Positions 29,080 to 37,787 of a stretch of DNA of 58,962 nucleotides are shown here, one piece after another. The translations under genes were made by a program, and so were the position numbers. The notes under the pieces were generated by a model. The model saw only the letters and a list, made by a program, of their open reading frames with translations, ran no database searches and was not told the DNA's origin. The first letter of the stretch is position 1; every line of letters starts with the position of its first letter. Source of the stretch: CAIQJJ01 sp964606085 (GTDB lineage Bacteria > Chloroflexota > Anaerolineae > Anaerolineales > UBA4823); NCBI GenBank assembly GCA_964606085.1, contig CAZSFD010000023.1, forward strand, positions 1-58,962. The letters run 5' to 3'.

Positions 29080-30570
29080 ATGCGTCGGAAAAGAAGTTCG
29101 CCATCGCTGGTTACCTTTGTTGCCGTGTTGTGCTTGCTGGGGGCAACCATTCTGTTCGCATTCCAACTGGTCAACTTCAGTCGCCTGTGGGCCAGCTACC
29201 CAACGCAAATGACGGTCAGCAATGTGCCGATTGGCGGCTTGAACCGCCAGGAAGCCGCCCGCCGCTTGCTCGAAGTCTACTCGCAGCCGGTCGAACTGCG
29301 CTATGGCGAGGCCCGCATTCAATTGCAACCAGAAACGGTCGGTTTTGAAGTAGACCTGGATGCGGTGCTGGCCGCGGCTGAACAAGAACGCACGCGCCTG
29401 CCCTTCTGGTCAGCTTTTTGGGATTATCTCTGGGCGCGCATCCCCCCCACCGTCAACATCCCCTTGCGTTTTACCTATTCTGAAGACCGTTTACGCGCCT
29501 ATCTGGAACAGGACATTGCACCGCGCTATGATACCCCGCCCGTACCGGCGCTCCCTCAAACCGGCACAGTCACCTTCGCCCCCGGCAAACCCGGTGTCAA
29601 CCTCGATGTGACACGCGCCATCCCATTCATCGAAGCCGCGCTGATTTCGGCCTCCTCGCGCACCGTCACGCTGCCATTTCTCACCGCCGCGCCGCCTTCT
29701 CCCGCTTTCCAAAACTTGAACGTGCTGCTGCGCCAGACGGTTGAGCTATCCGGTTTCGATGGCGCCATCGGGGTCTATTTGCAAGACCTGCAAACCGGGC
29801 AGGAAAGCCATTTTGTCTACAACCTGCGACAGCCCCTCAGCCTGCCACCCGACCTGGCCTTTACTGCCAGCAGCACGATCAAAATTCCGGTGATGATTTC
29901 AGTTTTTCGTAACCTGGATGGCGATCCGGGCCTGGAAGTCTCGGTCAAGATCGAGGAAATGATCGCCAAATCGGTCAACCCTTCGACCGATTGGTTGATG
30001 CAAAATATCCTCGACAAAAACCGCGGCCCCCTGCTGGTCACCGCCGACATGGAAACACTCGGCCTAGAAAGCACTTTTTTGGGGGGCTATTTCTTCACCG
30101 GCGCGCCATTGCTGCTGCCCAACCGCCAGACCCCTGGCAACACCCACCCCGAAGCCAACACCGATCCCGATCTGTACAATCAAACCAGCGCATCTGAAAT
30201 GGGCATGCTGCTGACCGATCTGTATCACTGCGCCGACCAGGGCGGCGGGGCATTGGTGGCCGCCTTTGGCGATGAGATCACCCAGGTCGAATGCCAGCAG
30301 ATGATCAATCAACTGGCCGAAGATAAAATTGGCGTGCTGATCGAACTGGGCGTGCCAGATGGTACACGCGTGGCCCACAAACATGGCTGGGTCAATGACG
30401 CTTTCTTTGTCACGCACAACGTGGCCGATGCCGCCATCGTCTACACGCCGGGGGGCAACTTCGTCCTGACCGTTTACATGTATCACCCGGTGCAGATCAT
30501 CTTCGACTCAGCCAACCAATTGATCGCCGACCTGGCGCGCGCCGCCTACAACTATTACAACCTCCCCTGA
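29080..30570 (+). CDS. Membrane-anchored YoaR/VanW-type and class A beta-lactamase-like protein
   Basis: 496 residues from ATG 29080. An N-terminal anchor (about 10-32) is followed by a YoaR/PG-binding-4-like region (VSNVPIGGLNRQEAARRLLEVY...VELRYGEARIQLQPETVGFEVDL). From about 215 a serine beta-lactamase-like domain begins, with SxxK as STIK in FTASSTIKIPVMI, a possible SxN as SVN in KSVNPSTDWL, and KHG in place of KTG (RVAHKHGWVNDAFF). The class A fold is recognisable, but the changed third motif suggests a peptidoglycan enzyme or a carboxypeptidase-like role rather than resistance. It is followed 11 nt later by an Ig-like protein gene. Confidence 0.8.
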   Translation: MRRKRSSPSLVTFVAVLCLLGATILFAFQLVNFSRLWASYPTQMTVSNVPIGGLNRQEAARRLLEVYSQPVELRYGEARIQLQPETVGFEVDLDAVLAAAEQERTRLPFWSAFWDYLWARIPPTVNIPLRFTYSEDRLRAYLEQDIAPRYDTPPVPALPQTGTVTFAPGKPGVNLDVTRAIPFIEAALISASSRTVTLPFLTAAPPSPAFQNLNVLLRQTVELSGFDGAIGVYLQDLQTGQESHFVYNLRQPLSLPPDLAFTASSTIKIPVMISVFRNLDGDPGLEVSVKIEEMIAKSVNPSTDWLMQNILDKNRGPLLVTADMETLGLESTFLGGYFFTGAPLLLPNRQTPGNTHPEANTDPDLYNQTSASEMGMLLTDLYHCADQGGGALVAAFGDEITQVECQQMINQLAEDKIGVLIELGVPDGTRVAHKHGWVNDAFFVTHNVADAAIVYTPGGNFVLTVYMYHPVQIIFDSANQLIADLARAAYNYYNLP

Positions 30571-30581
30571 AGGAACTTCCC

Positions 30582-31157
30582 ATGTCAAAGGTTAATGCTG
30601 CCCCAGCACAGCCCTCGAATATGTTGCCCCGCCCATTGCTCAACCTGCTCAATTTGCTGGTAATCTTGTTGGTTGTGCTGGCGGGTGTGCTGGCATCGAA
30701 CCTGGTGCAGCCGGGCAGTATCTTGCCTGCGCCCACCGCCACGCCCACGGCCATTTCTCTGCTCGATGCAACGCCCCGACCACGCGCCACGCCAACATTG
30801 ACCCCTCCGTGCAACTGGGCAGCGTTAATTCAAGATGCCAACGCCACCGATAACACAGTCAGCGCCGGGCAAACCTTCACCCAGCGTTGGCAGGTCAAAA
30901 ATATCGGCACTTGCACGTGGAACGCCGATTACGACCTCTTCTTCGTCATCGGCAAAAATATGGGCAGCCCGGCGCAAAAATTGGGCCGCGAGGTGGCCCC
31001 CGGGCAGACGATTGACATCGCCATCGAACTGATTGCCCCCGAAACCGCCGGCAGCTACATTGCCACCTACAAATTGCGCAGCGACGATGGCGTCGAATTT
31101 GGCCTCGATTTCGATTATGACCAGCCCTTGTGGGCCGCCGTCACCGTTAGCGAATAA
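30582..31157 (+). CDS. Membrane-anchored NBR1-type Ig-like domain protein
   Basis: 191 residues. A hydrophobic anchor (about 19-42), a Pro/Thr-rich linker with PTATPT-like stretches, and an Ig-like domain of the NBR1 central type (FTQRWQVKNIGTCTWNADYDLFFVIGKNMG...VAPGQTIDIAIELIAPETAGSYIATYKLRSDDG). Bacterial members are usually extracellular, and many are found in Chloroflexota. The partner is unknown. Its close spacing to the upstream protein and to scpA indicates cotranscription. Confidence 0.82.
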   Translation: MSKVNAAPAQPSNMLPRPLLNLLNLLVILLVVLAGVLASNLVQPGSILPAPTATPTAISLLDATPRPRATPTLTPPCNWAALIQDANATDNTVSAGQTFTQRWQVKNIGTCTWNADYDLFFVIGKNMGSPAQKLGREVAPGQTIDIAIELIAPETAGSYIATYKLRSDDGVEFGLDFDYDQPLWAAVTVSE

Positions 31158-31170
31158 GGATTGCCCCCTG

Positions 31171-31950
31171 GTGACCGTAGATACCGCCTCCCATCAAGCC
31201 AAAAGCTATACCGTTTCCACGCCCGTATACGAAGGCCCGCTCGATTTGCTCTTGCAGCTCATCGAGCGGGCCGAATTAGATATTACCCGGGTGGCGTTGG
31301 CCCAGGTGACCGATCAATACCTGGCGCACCTGCGGGCGATGCGCGAAACGGCCTCTGCCGATGAGGTTTCAGCCTTTTTGGTGATTGCCGCCCGCCTGGT
31401 GCAAATAAAATCTGAAGCGTTGTTACCCATTCCGCCCACACGTCAGCCTGGCGAAGAAGACCCCGGCGAGACCCTGGCGCAGCAGTTGATCGCTTACAAG
31501 CGCTACCGCGAAATTGCCACGCTGCTGGCCCAACGCGAGGCCCAGGGGTTGCGCACCCACCTGCGCCTGGCCCCGCCGCCGAAAATCGAGGGGACGGTGG
31601 ATCTCAGCGGCCTGACCCTGGCCGACCTGATCGCCGCGGCGCGCGGCATCTTCGCCCCTGACAGCCGCCCACAACTCCGCACGGTGGTCAGCGCCCCCAA
31701 AGTGACCATTCGCGACAAGATCAAGCTGATTGCCAGCACCCTGCGCCAGCGCGGGAACGCCACATTCTCGCTTCTCTTGGGCAACCGGCGCACCCGCCTC
31801 GATGTGGTTGTCACTTTCCTGGCAATGCTCGAACTGGTCAAGCGCCGCCTGGTAGATATCACGCAGAACGGCCTGTTTGGCGAGATTGACATCGCCGCCA
31901 GCGAAACCTGGGACGAGGACAGCGAGTTCGAACTGGAATTTGGGGAGTAG
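31171..31950 (+). CDS. scpA: Segregation and condensation protein A
   Basis: 259 residues from GTG 31171 with AAGGA upstream; the frame is open to 31033, but that part lies in the previous gene's codons. The N-terminal kleisin helix YEGPLDLLLQLIERAELDI and DEVSAFLVIAARLVQIKSEALLP are typical; the C-terminal winged helix (FLAMLELVKRRLVDITQNGLFGEI) binds the SMC head. scpB usually follows but is not found here; the next gene is on the opposite strand. Confidence 0.94.
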   Translation: MTVDTASHQAKSYTVSTPVYEGPLDLLLQLIERAELDITRVALAQVTDQYLAHLRAMRETASADEVSAFLVIAARLVQIKSEALLPIPPTRQPGEEDPGETLAQQLIAYKRYREIATLLAQREAQGLRTHLRLAPPPKIEGTVDLSGLTLADLIAAARGIFAPDSRPQLRTVVSAPKVTIRDKIKLIASTLRQRGNATFSLLLGNRRTRLDVVVTFLAMLELVKRRLVDITQNGLFGEIDIAASETWDEDSEFELEFGE

Positions 31951-31959
31951 TTGAGGCGC

Positions 31960-32994
31960 TTATTTCAAAATGCGTAAGAGAATATCGAGGTGTTTGGCGG
32001 CACGCGTGATGGGCATTTCGGGGGTGGCCGTGCCATCCAGGCAGTCGAGGAAGTGGGGGACGAGTGTGCCGTTGTCGTTGGCGGGGTGGCCGGTCATATC
32101 CACGGTCAGCGTCTCTTTTTGCACGCTGCCTTTCCCATCGAGGGAGAAATGGGTCATTTCGTTGGAAGTCCAGGTGGGCCAATCGAAAATGAGTGTGCCT
32201 TTGCTGCCGTGGATGCGCGCCTGACCAGGGACTTCGGCGATAGCACCGGCGCCGCGTTCGATGTATAGCGTCAATGGGGGGTCAAATTCCAGGTAGGCCG
32301 CGCCATGTTGTTCAACATCAGCCCCTGGAACAAGGCCCGACATATTGCGCAAATCGTTGCGGTGGAATGAGCGCACCGTGCGTAACTGATGACGATCCCC
32401 CAAAACTCCCAGCAAGAAAGACAATTCATAGACCGCAAAATCAATCAGCGGCCCGCCGCCGGCGGTCTTTTTGCGCATGGCCCACGCGCCCTTTGCGTTG
32501 TATTCGATAAAGGTCGTGGGCAAGATGAAGTTGTAATGAATGTGATAGACATTGCCCAATTTGCCGCTTTGAATCAAGTTTTTGACAAATGCGTACTTAG
32601 GCTGGAGGCGGGCGTGGCGGCACGAGCATTCGAGCAGCACCTGGTTGGGATGCTTTTCCGCTTCGATCAGCAGGCGGTACATGCCCGAACGGGTGATGGC
32701 CATGGGCTTTTCAAGCAGCAGGTGCTTGCCCGCTTGCAGGGTGGCAATGGCCATTTGCACATGCGTATGCGGCGGCGAGCAAACCACCACGGCATCTACC
32801 GCCGGGTCTTTGAGAATGTCGCGAAAATCACAGGTGCCATGCGGAATGGCATATTGCTGCTGCGCTTTTTCCACGCTGGCTTGCGTGGCCGCGCACACCC
32901 AGGTTACTTGCGAGCGCTCGTTTTCCTGAAACATACCCAGGTGATGCTGCGCCCACATCCCGGCGCCGATAACGGCGATATGATATTGTTTCAT
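31960..32994 (-). CDS. Gfo/Idh/MocA family oxidoreductase
   Basis: 344 residues. The NAD(P)-binding Rossmann motif is at the N-terminus (IAVIGAGMWAQHHLGMF), and the family signature EKPMAI (residue about 95) contains the catalytic-loop Lys. The C-terminal alpha/beta domain follows (GGPLIDFAVYELSFLLG). Members oxidise or reduce sugars, inositols and similar polyols. The neighbour rhamnulokinase and the sugar transporter downstream suggest a sugar substrate, not specified. Converges with scpA; GCGAGG precedes its ATG. Confidence 0.88.
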   Translation of the reverse strand: MKQYHIAVIGAGMWAQHHLGMFQENERSQVTWVCAATQASVEKAQQQYAIPHGTCDFRDILKDPAVDAVVVCSPPHTHVQMAIATLQAGKHLLLEKPMAITRSGMYRLLIEAEKHPNQVLLECSCRHARLQPKYAFVKNLIQSGKLGNVYHIHYNFILPTTFIEYNAKGAWAMRKKTAGGGPLIDFAVYELSFLLGVLGDRHQLRTVRSFHRNDLRNMSGLVPGADVEQHGAAYLEFDPPLTLYIERGAGAIAEVPGQARIHGSKGTLIFDWPTWTSNEMTHFSLDGKGSVQKETLTVDMTGHPANDNGTLVPHFLDCLDGTATPEMPITRAAKHLDILLRILK

Positions 32995-33039
32995 AAAGAC
33001 CTCGCTTGGTGAAATGGTTTGAATGTTGAGACAGAGACA

Positions 33040-34512
33040 TCAACCAGCCAGTTTGCCAAACCGCTCATAGGCATCTTGCCATGCTGCGGATGGCTTTGGC
33101 TCGAAGGTTTCTACGTCGAATGACTGTCGCACCACCTGGCGGGCTTCTTCCCATGAGGCGATCTCGCCCAGGGCAATCGCCTGCGCCAGCAGGTTGCCGA
33201 TGGCCGTGGCTTCGATAGGCCCGGCCACCACGGGGCGGCCAGTGGCGTCGGCAGTGAGTTGCGAGAGCAACCGGTTTTTCGTCCCGCCGCCGACGATGTG
33301 GATGGTTTCGACCGGGCGGCTGGTCAGCGTTTCGAGCTTTTCGATCACCCAGCGATATTTGAGCGCCAGGCTTTCGAGCGCGCAGCGCACGATGGCCCCC
33401 TTGCTCGTGGGCGCCGGCTGGCCGGTGCGCACGCAAGATGCGCTGATGCGGTCGGGCATGTTGCCGGGCTTAAAAAAGGCCGCGTCGTCGGGGTCAATGA
33501 GTGAGCGCAGGGGGGCGGCGTTTTCGGCGGCTTGTGTGAGGACATCATACGTCATCTCGTCACCCTGGGTCGCCCAGGTGCGGCGAGATTCCTGCACCAG
33601 CCACAAGCCGTTGATGTTCTTGAGCAGGCGGAAAGTGCCGTTGACGCCGCCCTCGTTGGTCAGGTTGAAGGCCAGGCTGTCGGCGTTGATCACCGGCTGG
33701 CGCACACTCGTTCCCACCAGCGACCAGGTGCCCGAACTGATCCAGGCCACATTTTCGTTGGCGGCGGGTACGGCGGCTACGGCAGAACCCGTATCATGGC
33801 AGGCCGGGGCGATGACGGGGATGGGGGCGATGCCGGCGGCAGCGGCAATGGCCTGGCGCAGCGGGCCAAGCACCGTTCCGGGCGGCACGATCTCGCCGAA
33901 AATACGCGTGGGGATGCCGAGCTTGTCGAGCATTGCGCTGGCCCACGCCCCGCTGTGCGGGTTGTAGCACTGCGTGGTGGTGGCATTGCTGAACTCATTG
34001 GCCTTGCGACCGGTCAGCCAGAAGTTGAACAGGTCGGGCATGGTCAGAAAGGTTTGGGCGATGTCGAGAGCGGGCGATCCCTGTACGACCATCGCATAAA
34101 GCTGAAACAGGCTGTTCAATTGCATGAATTGAATGCCGGTTTGGGCGAAAATTTCTGCGCGCGCCACCACGCCGAAGGCTTTTTCGACCATGCCATCGGT
34201 GCGGCTGTCGCGATAGTGGTAGGGCGTGCCGATCAGCACATCCTGGCGGTCGAGCAGGCCGAAATCTACCCCCCAGGTATCCAGGCCAAGCGAGGCCAAT
34301 GGGCCGCGTTCGGCAGCCATGCCCAGGCCCTTGAGCATCTCCGCCCATAGGCCAAGCGTGTTCCAGTGGATGCCGTCGGGCAGTTGTACTGGCCCATTGG
34401 CGAAGCGGTGGATTTCTTCGAGTTGGATGCGTTCCCCGTCAAATTTCCCCAAGATGGCGCGTCCGCTTTCAGCGCCGAGGTCGAGTGCCAGCAAATTCAG
34501 GTTTTTGTGCAT
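33040..34512 (-). CDS. rhaB: Rhamnulokinase (FGGY carbohydrate kinase)
   Basis: 490 residues. ASKHA phosphate loop LALDLGAESGRAILG at the N-terminus; ISSGTWSLVGTSVRQP in the middle; C-terminal FGGY-type signature VETIHIVGGGTKNRLLSQLT and ATGRPVVAGPIEATAIGNLLAQA, which is very close to L-rhamnulokinases. It would phosphorylate L-rhamnulose in the cytoplasm. The remaining rhamnose genes (rhaA, rhaD) are not in the window. Confidence 0.88.
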   Translation of the reverse strand: MHKNLNLLALDLGAESGRAILGKFDGERIQLEEIHRFANGPVQLPDGIHWNTLGLWAEMLKGLGMAAERGPLASLGLDTWGVDFGLLDRQDVLIGTPYHYRDSRTDGMVEKAFGVVARAEIFAQTGIQFMQLNSLFQLYAMVVQGSPALDIAQTFLTMPDLFNFWLTGRKANEFSNATTTQCYNPHSGAWASAMLDKLGIPTRIFGEIVPPGTVLGPLRQAIAAAAGIAPIPVIAPACHDTGSAVAAVPAANENVAWISSGTWSLVGTSVRQPVINADSLAFNLTNEGGVNGTFRLLKNINGLWLVQESRRTWATQGDEMTYDVLTQAAENAAPLRSLIDPDDAAFFKPGNMPDRISASCVRTGQPAPTSKGAIVRCALESLALKYRWVIEKLETLTSRPVETIHIVGGGTKNRLLSQLTADATGRPVVAGPIEATAIGNLLAQAIALGEIASWEEARQVVRQSFDVETFEPKPSAAWQDAYERFGKLAG

Positions 34513-34546
34513 GGTGGTGTCTCCTCAACATTCTAAGTGCAGTCAT

Positions 34547-35026
34547 CTAGGCCCGCAGGTAGTCATACACTTTTTGCAGCGCCGCTTCGGCAGAAAGTTC
34601 TTTGTTGGTCTGGCGGTCGCCATCCCACACAAATAGCCAGGCATTTTCGTCATCGTCTGCGCTCAGCCCAATCCATACCGTTCCCACGGGCTTTTCTGGC
34701 GTGCCGCCATCTGGCCCGGCAATGCCAGTGACCGAGAGGCCAATGTCCGCGCCGAGGGCGGCGCGCACGCCGCGCGCCATCGCCAGCGCCGTCTCCCGGC
34801 TGACCGCGCCGTGGGTGTTGAGTGTATCCCACGGTACGCCCAGCGAATTGGCCTTAACGTCATTGGCATAGGCGATGATTCCCCCCAGGTAAGATGCCGA
34901 TGATCCCGGCACATTCGTCAGGCGATGGCCGATCAGCCCGCCCGTGCAAGATTCCGCCGTTGCCAGCGTCAGGCCGCGGGCGGCCAGTAATTGGCCGAGT
35001 GTGAGTTCAAGGGAAGGTGGATTCAT
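34547..35026 (-). CDS. pncC: Nicotinamide-nucleotide amidohydrolase PncC (stand-alone CinA C-domain)
   Basis: 159 residues from ATG 35026 (a TTG start three bases earlier is possible). The full amidase core is present: TLATAESCTGGLIGHRL (Ser-Cys-Thr), SYLGGIIAYANDVKANSLGV, VSRETALAMARGVR, SVTGIAGPDGGTPEKPVGTVWIG. It deamidates NMN to NaMN in NAD recycling. It is separate from the longer cinA-like gene (37788-38933), whose own amidase domain has lost these motifs. A GTAGGGGCG palindrome lies just before the start. Confidence 0.93.
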   Translation of the reverse strand: MNPPSLELTLGQLLAARGLTLATAESCTGGLIGHRLTNVPGSSASYLGGIIAYANDVKANSLGVPWDTLNTHGAVSRETALAMARGVRAALGADIGLSVTGIAGPDGGTPEKPVGTVWIGLSADDDENAWLFVWDGDRQTNKELSAEAALQKVYDYLRA

Positions 35027-35037
35027 CAAGAATAGGC

Positions 35038-35064
35038 GTAGGGGCGTATGGCATACGCCCCTAC
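35038..35064. repeat. 27-nt palindrome GTAGGGGCGTATG-type
   Basis: Two 13-nt arms (GTAGGGGCGTATG and complement) with one central base. It fills the gap between pncC and the amidohydrolase-CYTH gene. A longer relative is at 47553-47593. Confidence 0.85.
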
Positions 35065-35065
35065 A

Positions 35066-37042
35066 TCAGATGGCAGTTTCGACCAATTCAATGTAATCTT
35101 GCGTGACCATCTGCTCGGTGGATGCGCCCAGGCTGGTGAGCAGGGCGGCGGCCAGTTCGGCTTTGCGCTCGGCGTCACGGCGGCTCCAGGTGCGGCTCTT
35201 GACTTCGAGGAAGTAGCCCAATTCAGGTTGGGTGACGTGATCGAGGTTGACGTAAAACTCAGTGCCTTGATACAGCACGCGCCAGCGCAGGCGGTCTTTG
35301 GTGATGACGGTCTCGTGATCGGGCTTGAAGTATTCGCGGTAAAAGCGCAGGCTGTGGGTGGCGGGGGCCAGGTAGCGGCTGCGCGAGAGCAGCACGTCGC
35401 CGTCGAAGCGGCGTTCGCGTGCCACGCCGACCAGCGTCAGGCGGTAGCGCACATTGCTGATCTCGCCATCTTCGGCCACGAACTCGTCTTCGCGGTAGCG
35501 CAGGCGGCCCTGCTTGGGATCGGCAAATGAGAAGTAGGTGTCGAACTCGCGGTAGTGGCGGTGGCGCAAAATCTCGATTTCGGGGTTTTCGATGCCCGCC
35601 AGAACTGGCTGCGGGCCGGCGATGCGCACCTTCACCTGCACCTCGAAACTCTCGCCCTCCTGCGCTCCGCCGATGGCAAGCAGCTTGGATAGCACCGAGT
35701 TTTCGCGCGCCATCAGGAAAATATCCACCTTTTTGGCGTATTCCTGGGCCTGGCGCAGGATTTCGGCTTCGTTTAGGCGCAGTAACTGCTGGCCGCGCAT
35801 CAGCCATTCGCCGTTGACCATCACATCGGTCACGTCGCTGGCGTGGGCGGCATACACCAGTTGGGCGTAGACGCCCTGCGGGTCGCGGCGGAAGCGTGGG
35901 CTGTTGTGGGGGCGATTGATGTCCACCAAAATCAGGTCGGCGCGTTTGCCGGGTTCGAGCGATCCGGTGATGTGGCCGAGGTGCATGGCCTGTGCGCCCA
36001 TGCGGGTGGCCATCGTGAGCGCCTGGACGGCCGGCAGGGCGGTGGGATCGTTGCTGACGTTTTTTGCCAGGAAGGAGGCCAGGCGGATTTCCTCGAACAT
36101 ATCCAGGTCGTTGTTGGAGGCCGGGCCGTCGGTGCCGATGCCCACATTGAGACCGGCTTCGAGCATCTGGCGCACGGGGGCAAAGCCGGAGGCCAGTTTG
36201 AGGTTGGATGACGGGTTGTGCGCCACGCCGGCGCGGTGGTGCAGCAGGGTTTTGATCTCGCCTTCGTCAATGTGAACGCAGTGAGCAGCCAGCACTTTGG
36301 CATCGAACAGGTTTTGCTTTTTGACGTAGGGGACAACCGGCATGCCCCAATCGTTGCGGGCGTTCTCCACTTCGAGGGCGGTCTCGGAGATGTGGGTGAG
36401 CAGGGGGACATCGAACTCGACGGCCAGAGCCGCGCTGGCCCGCAATATCTCCTGCGTGCAGGTGAAGGGGGCGTGCGGGGCCACCGATGGGACGATCAGC
36501 GGGTGGCCGACCCATTTTTGGATGTATTCGCGTGAATAGGCCAGCGATTCTTCGTACGAGGCGGCGTCGGGGGCGGGGAACTTGAGTACGGTTTCGCCGC
36601 ACACGGCGCGCAAACCGGCGTCGGCGGTGGCCTGGGCCACATCGCTTTCGTAGTAGTACATGTCGGCAAAACAGGTGACGCCCGTGCGCAGCATTTCGGC
36701 GCAGGCCAACTGCGTGCCAAGCCGCACAAACTCTGGCGAGACAAACTCGCGCTCGACCGGCATCATGTAGCCGAGCAGCCACACGTCCAGGCGCAGGTCG
36801 TCGGCCAGGCCGCGCAGCAGCGTCATGGCGGCGTGGGTGTGGGTGTTGATCAGGCCGGGCATCAGCACCTTGCCGCCGCAATCTACCACTTCGGCGGTGG
36901 GGAATTGGGTGCGCAAGGCGGCTTCTGGCCCCACAGCAAGGATGTTTGCGCCCTGCACCGCCAGTGCGCCGGGTTCGTATTGGGTCAGTTTTTCGTCCAT
37001 GGTGAGGACGATGGCGTTGGTTAAGAGAAGAATCGGATTCAT
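35066..37042 (-). CDS. SAH/MTA-type amidohydrolase deaminase fused to a CYTH domain
   Basis: 658 residues. Residues 1-435 form a metal-dependent deaminase of the S-adenosylhomocysteine/5'-methylthioadenosine class: THTHAAMTLLRGL (HxH), SVAPHAPFTCT, HCVHIDEGEI and the metal Asp in IGTDGPASNNDLDMFEEI. Residues about 460-655 match the CYTH (triphosphate tunnel) fold: FEVQVKVRI at the start, strands with alternating charged residues (GRLRYREDEF, LRWRVLYQG), and GYFLEVKSRTWSRRDAERKA near the end. CYTH enzymes act on triphosphates such as ThTP, PPPi or ATP. The fusion suggests a nucleotide-salvage or signal-breakdown role. A run-on or frameshift is not seen; the frame is continuous. Confidence 0.85.
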   Translation of the reverse strand: MNPILLLTNAIVLTMDEKLTQYEPGALAVQGANILAVGPEAALRTQFPTAEVVDCGGKVLMPGLINTHTHAAMTLLRGLADDLRLDVWLLGYMMPVEREFVSPEFVRLGTQLACAEMLRTGVTCFADMYYYESDVAQATADAGLRAVCGETVLKFPAPDAASYEESLAYSREYIQKWVGHPLIVPSVAPHAPFTCTQEILRASAALAVEFDVPLLTHISETALEVENARNDWGMPVVPYVKKQNLFDAKVLAAHCVHIDEGEIKTLLHHRAGVAHNPSSNLKLASGFAPVRQMLEAGLNVGIGTDGPASNNDLDMFEEIRLASFLAKNVSNDPTALPAVQALTMATRMGAQAMHLGHITGSLEPGKRADLILVDINRPHNSPRFRRDPQGVYAQLVYAAHASDVTDVMVNGEWLMRGQQLLRLNEAEILRQAQEYAKKVDIFLMARENSVLSKLLAIGGAQEGESFEVQVKVRIAGPQPVLAGIENPEIEILRHRHYREFDTYFSFADPKQGRLRYREDEFVAEDGEISNVRYRLTLVGVARERRFDGDVLLSRSRYLAPATHSLRFYREYFKPDHETVITKDRLRWRVLYQGTEFYVNLDHVTQPELGYFLEVKSRTWSRRDAERKAELAAALLTSLGASTEQMVTQDYIELVETAI

Positions 37043-37091
37043 GTTTGCCTTGATCTACTTTACCGGATAAAGGGTCATGGCTGGCTCCTTT

Positions 37092-37733
37092 TCACTCCTT
37101 GAGTACACCCATGTCTCGCAACACGGCCACCGGGTTGGCCATCTTGCCATCGGCCCCCGGCCACAGCCAGGCGACCCGGAACTGCAAATTGGGCACGGCC
37201 ACCGAGTAGAGGATGCCCTCGCGTGGGGCGACTTCGATCAGCCTGGTTTGCTGGCGCTGGAAGAACTGCGTCCCTGCCGGGCCGTAGGGGTCAACCAGCC
37301 AGATTTCCTGGACGCCGGCCTTGTCGTAGTTTTCGAGCTTGACGCCACGGTCATAGCGGGCGGTGGCGGCGGAGAGAATTTCGATGACCAGATCGGGGGC
37401 TTCGATCAGTTTTTGGCGGGTGATGATGTGGGTGCGCTCACGGCGGACGAACAGGATGTCGGGTTCGTAGGTTTGTGTCTCAGAGATATAGATTGGGGTG
37501 CGCGAACCGCGCACTTCACCCAAATCGTACCGACTGACATACATTTTCAAGATGGTCATCAAGAGGGTTTGCAATCGTTCGTGTTCTTCAAACGCGGGCG
37601 GCGACATAAACATCTCTCCTTCGATCAGTTCGGCTTTCTGCGTCTCTGGGGCAAACAACATAAACTCAGCATGCGTCAGCGGGGCTTCGTCTTCCACCCG
37701 CTGCACGGGAAAATTGAGGTTCGTTTCCATCAT
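37092..37733 (-). CDS. Uma2 family (PD-(D/E)xK-like) endonuclease
   Basis: 213 residues. The core fits the Uma2/DUF820 family: ELIEGEMFMSPPA, then TYEPDILFVRRE, APDLVIEILSAATARYDRGVKLENYDKAGVQEIWLVDP with the DxxIE...YDRxxK pattern of the restriction-like fold. Members occur in many copies in Chloroflexota and Cyanobacteria; the biological role is not known. GGAGG precedes the start. It lies between cinA and the CYTH fusion. Confidence 0.88.
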   Translation of the reverse strand: MMETNLNFPVQRVEDEAPLTHAEFMLFAPETQKAELIEGEMFMSPPAFEEHERLQTLLMTILKMYVSRYDLGEVRGSRTPIYISETQTYEPDILFVRRERTHIITRQKLIEAPDLVIEILSAATARYDRGVKLENYDKAGVQEIWLVDPYGPAGTQFFQRQQTRLIEVAPREGILYSVAVPNLQFRVAWLWPGADGKMANPVAVLRDMGVLKE

Positions 37734-37787
37734 CCATCGCCTCCAGCAAATACATCTTTTCTCCGCCGGGCGAAATGAGTTTTCGCA

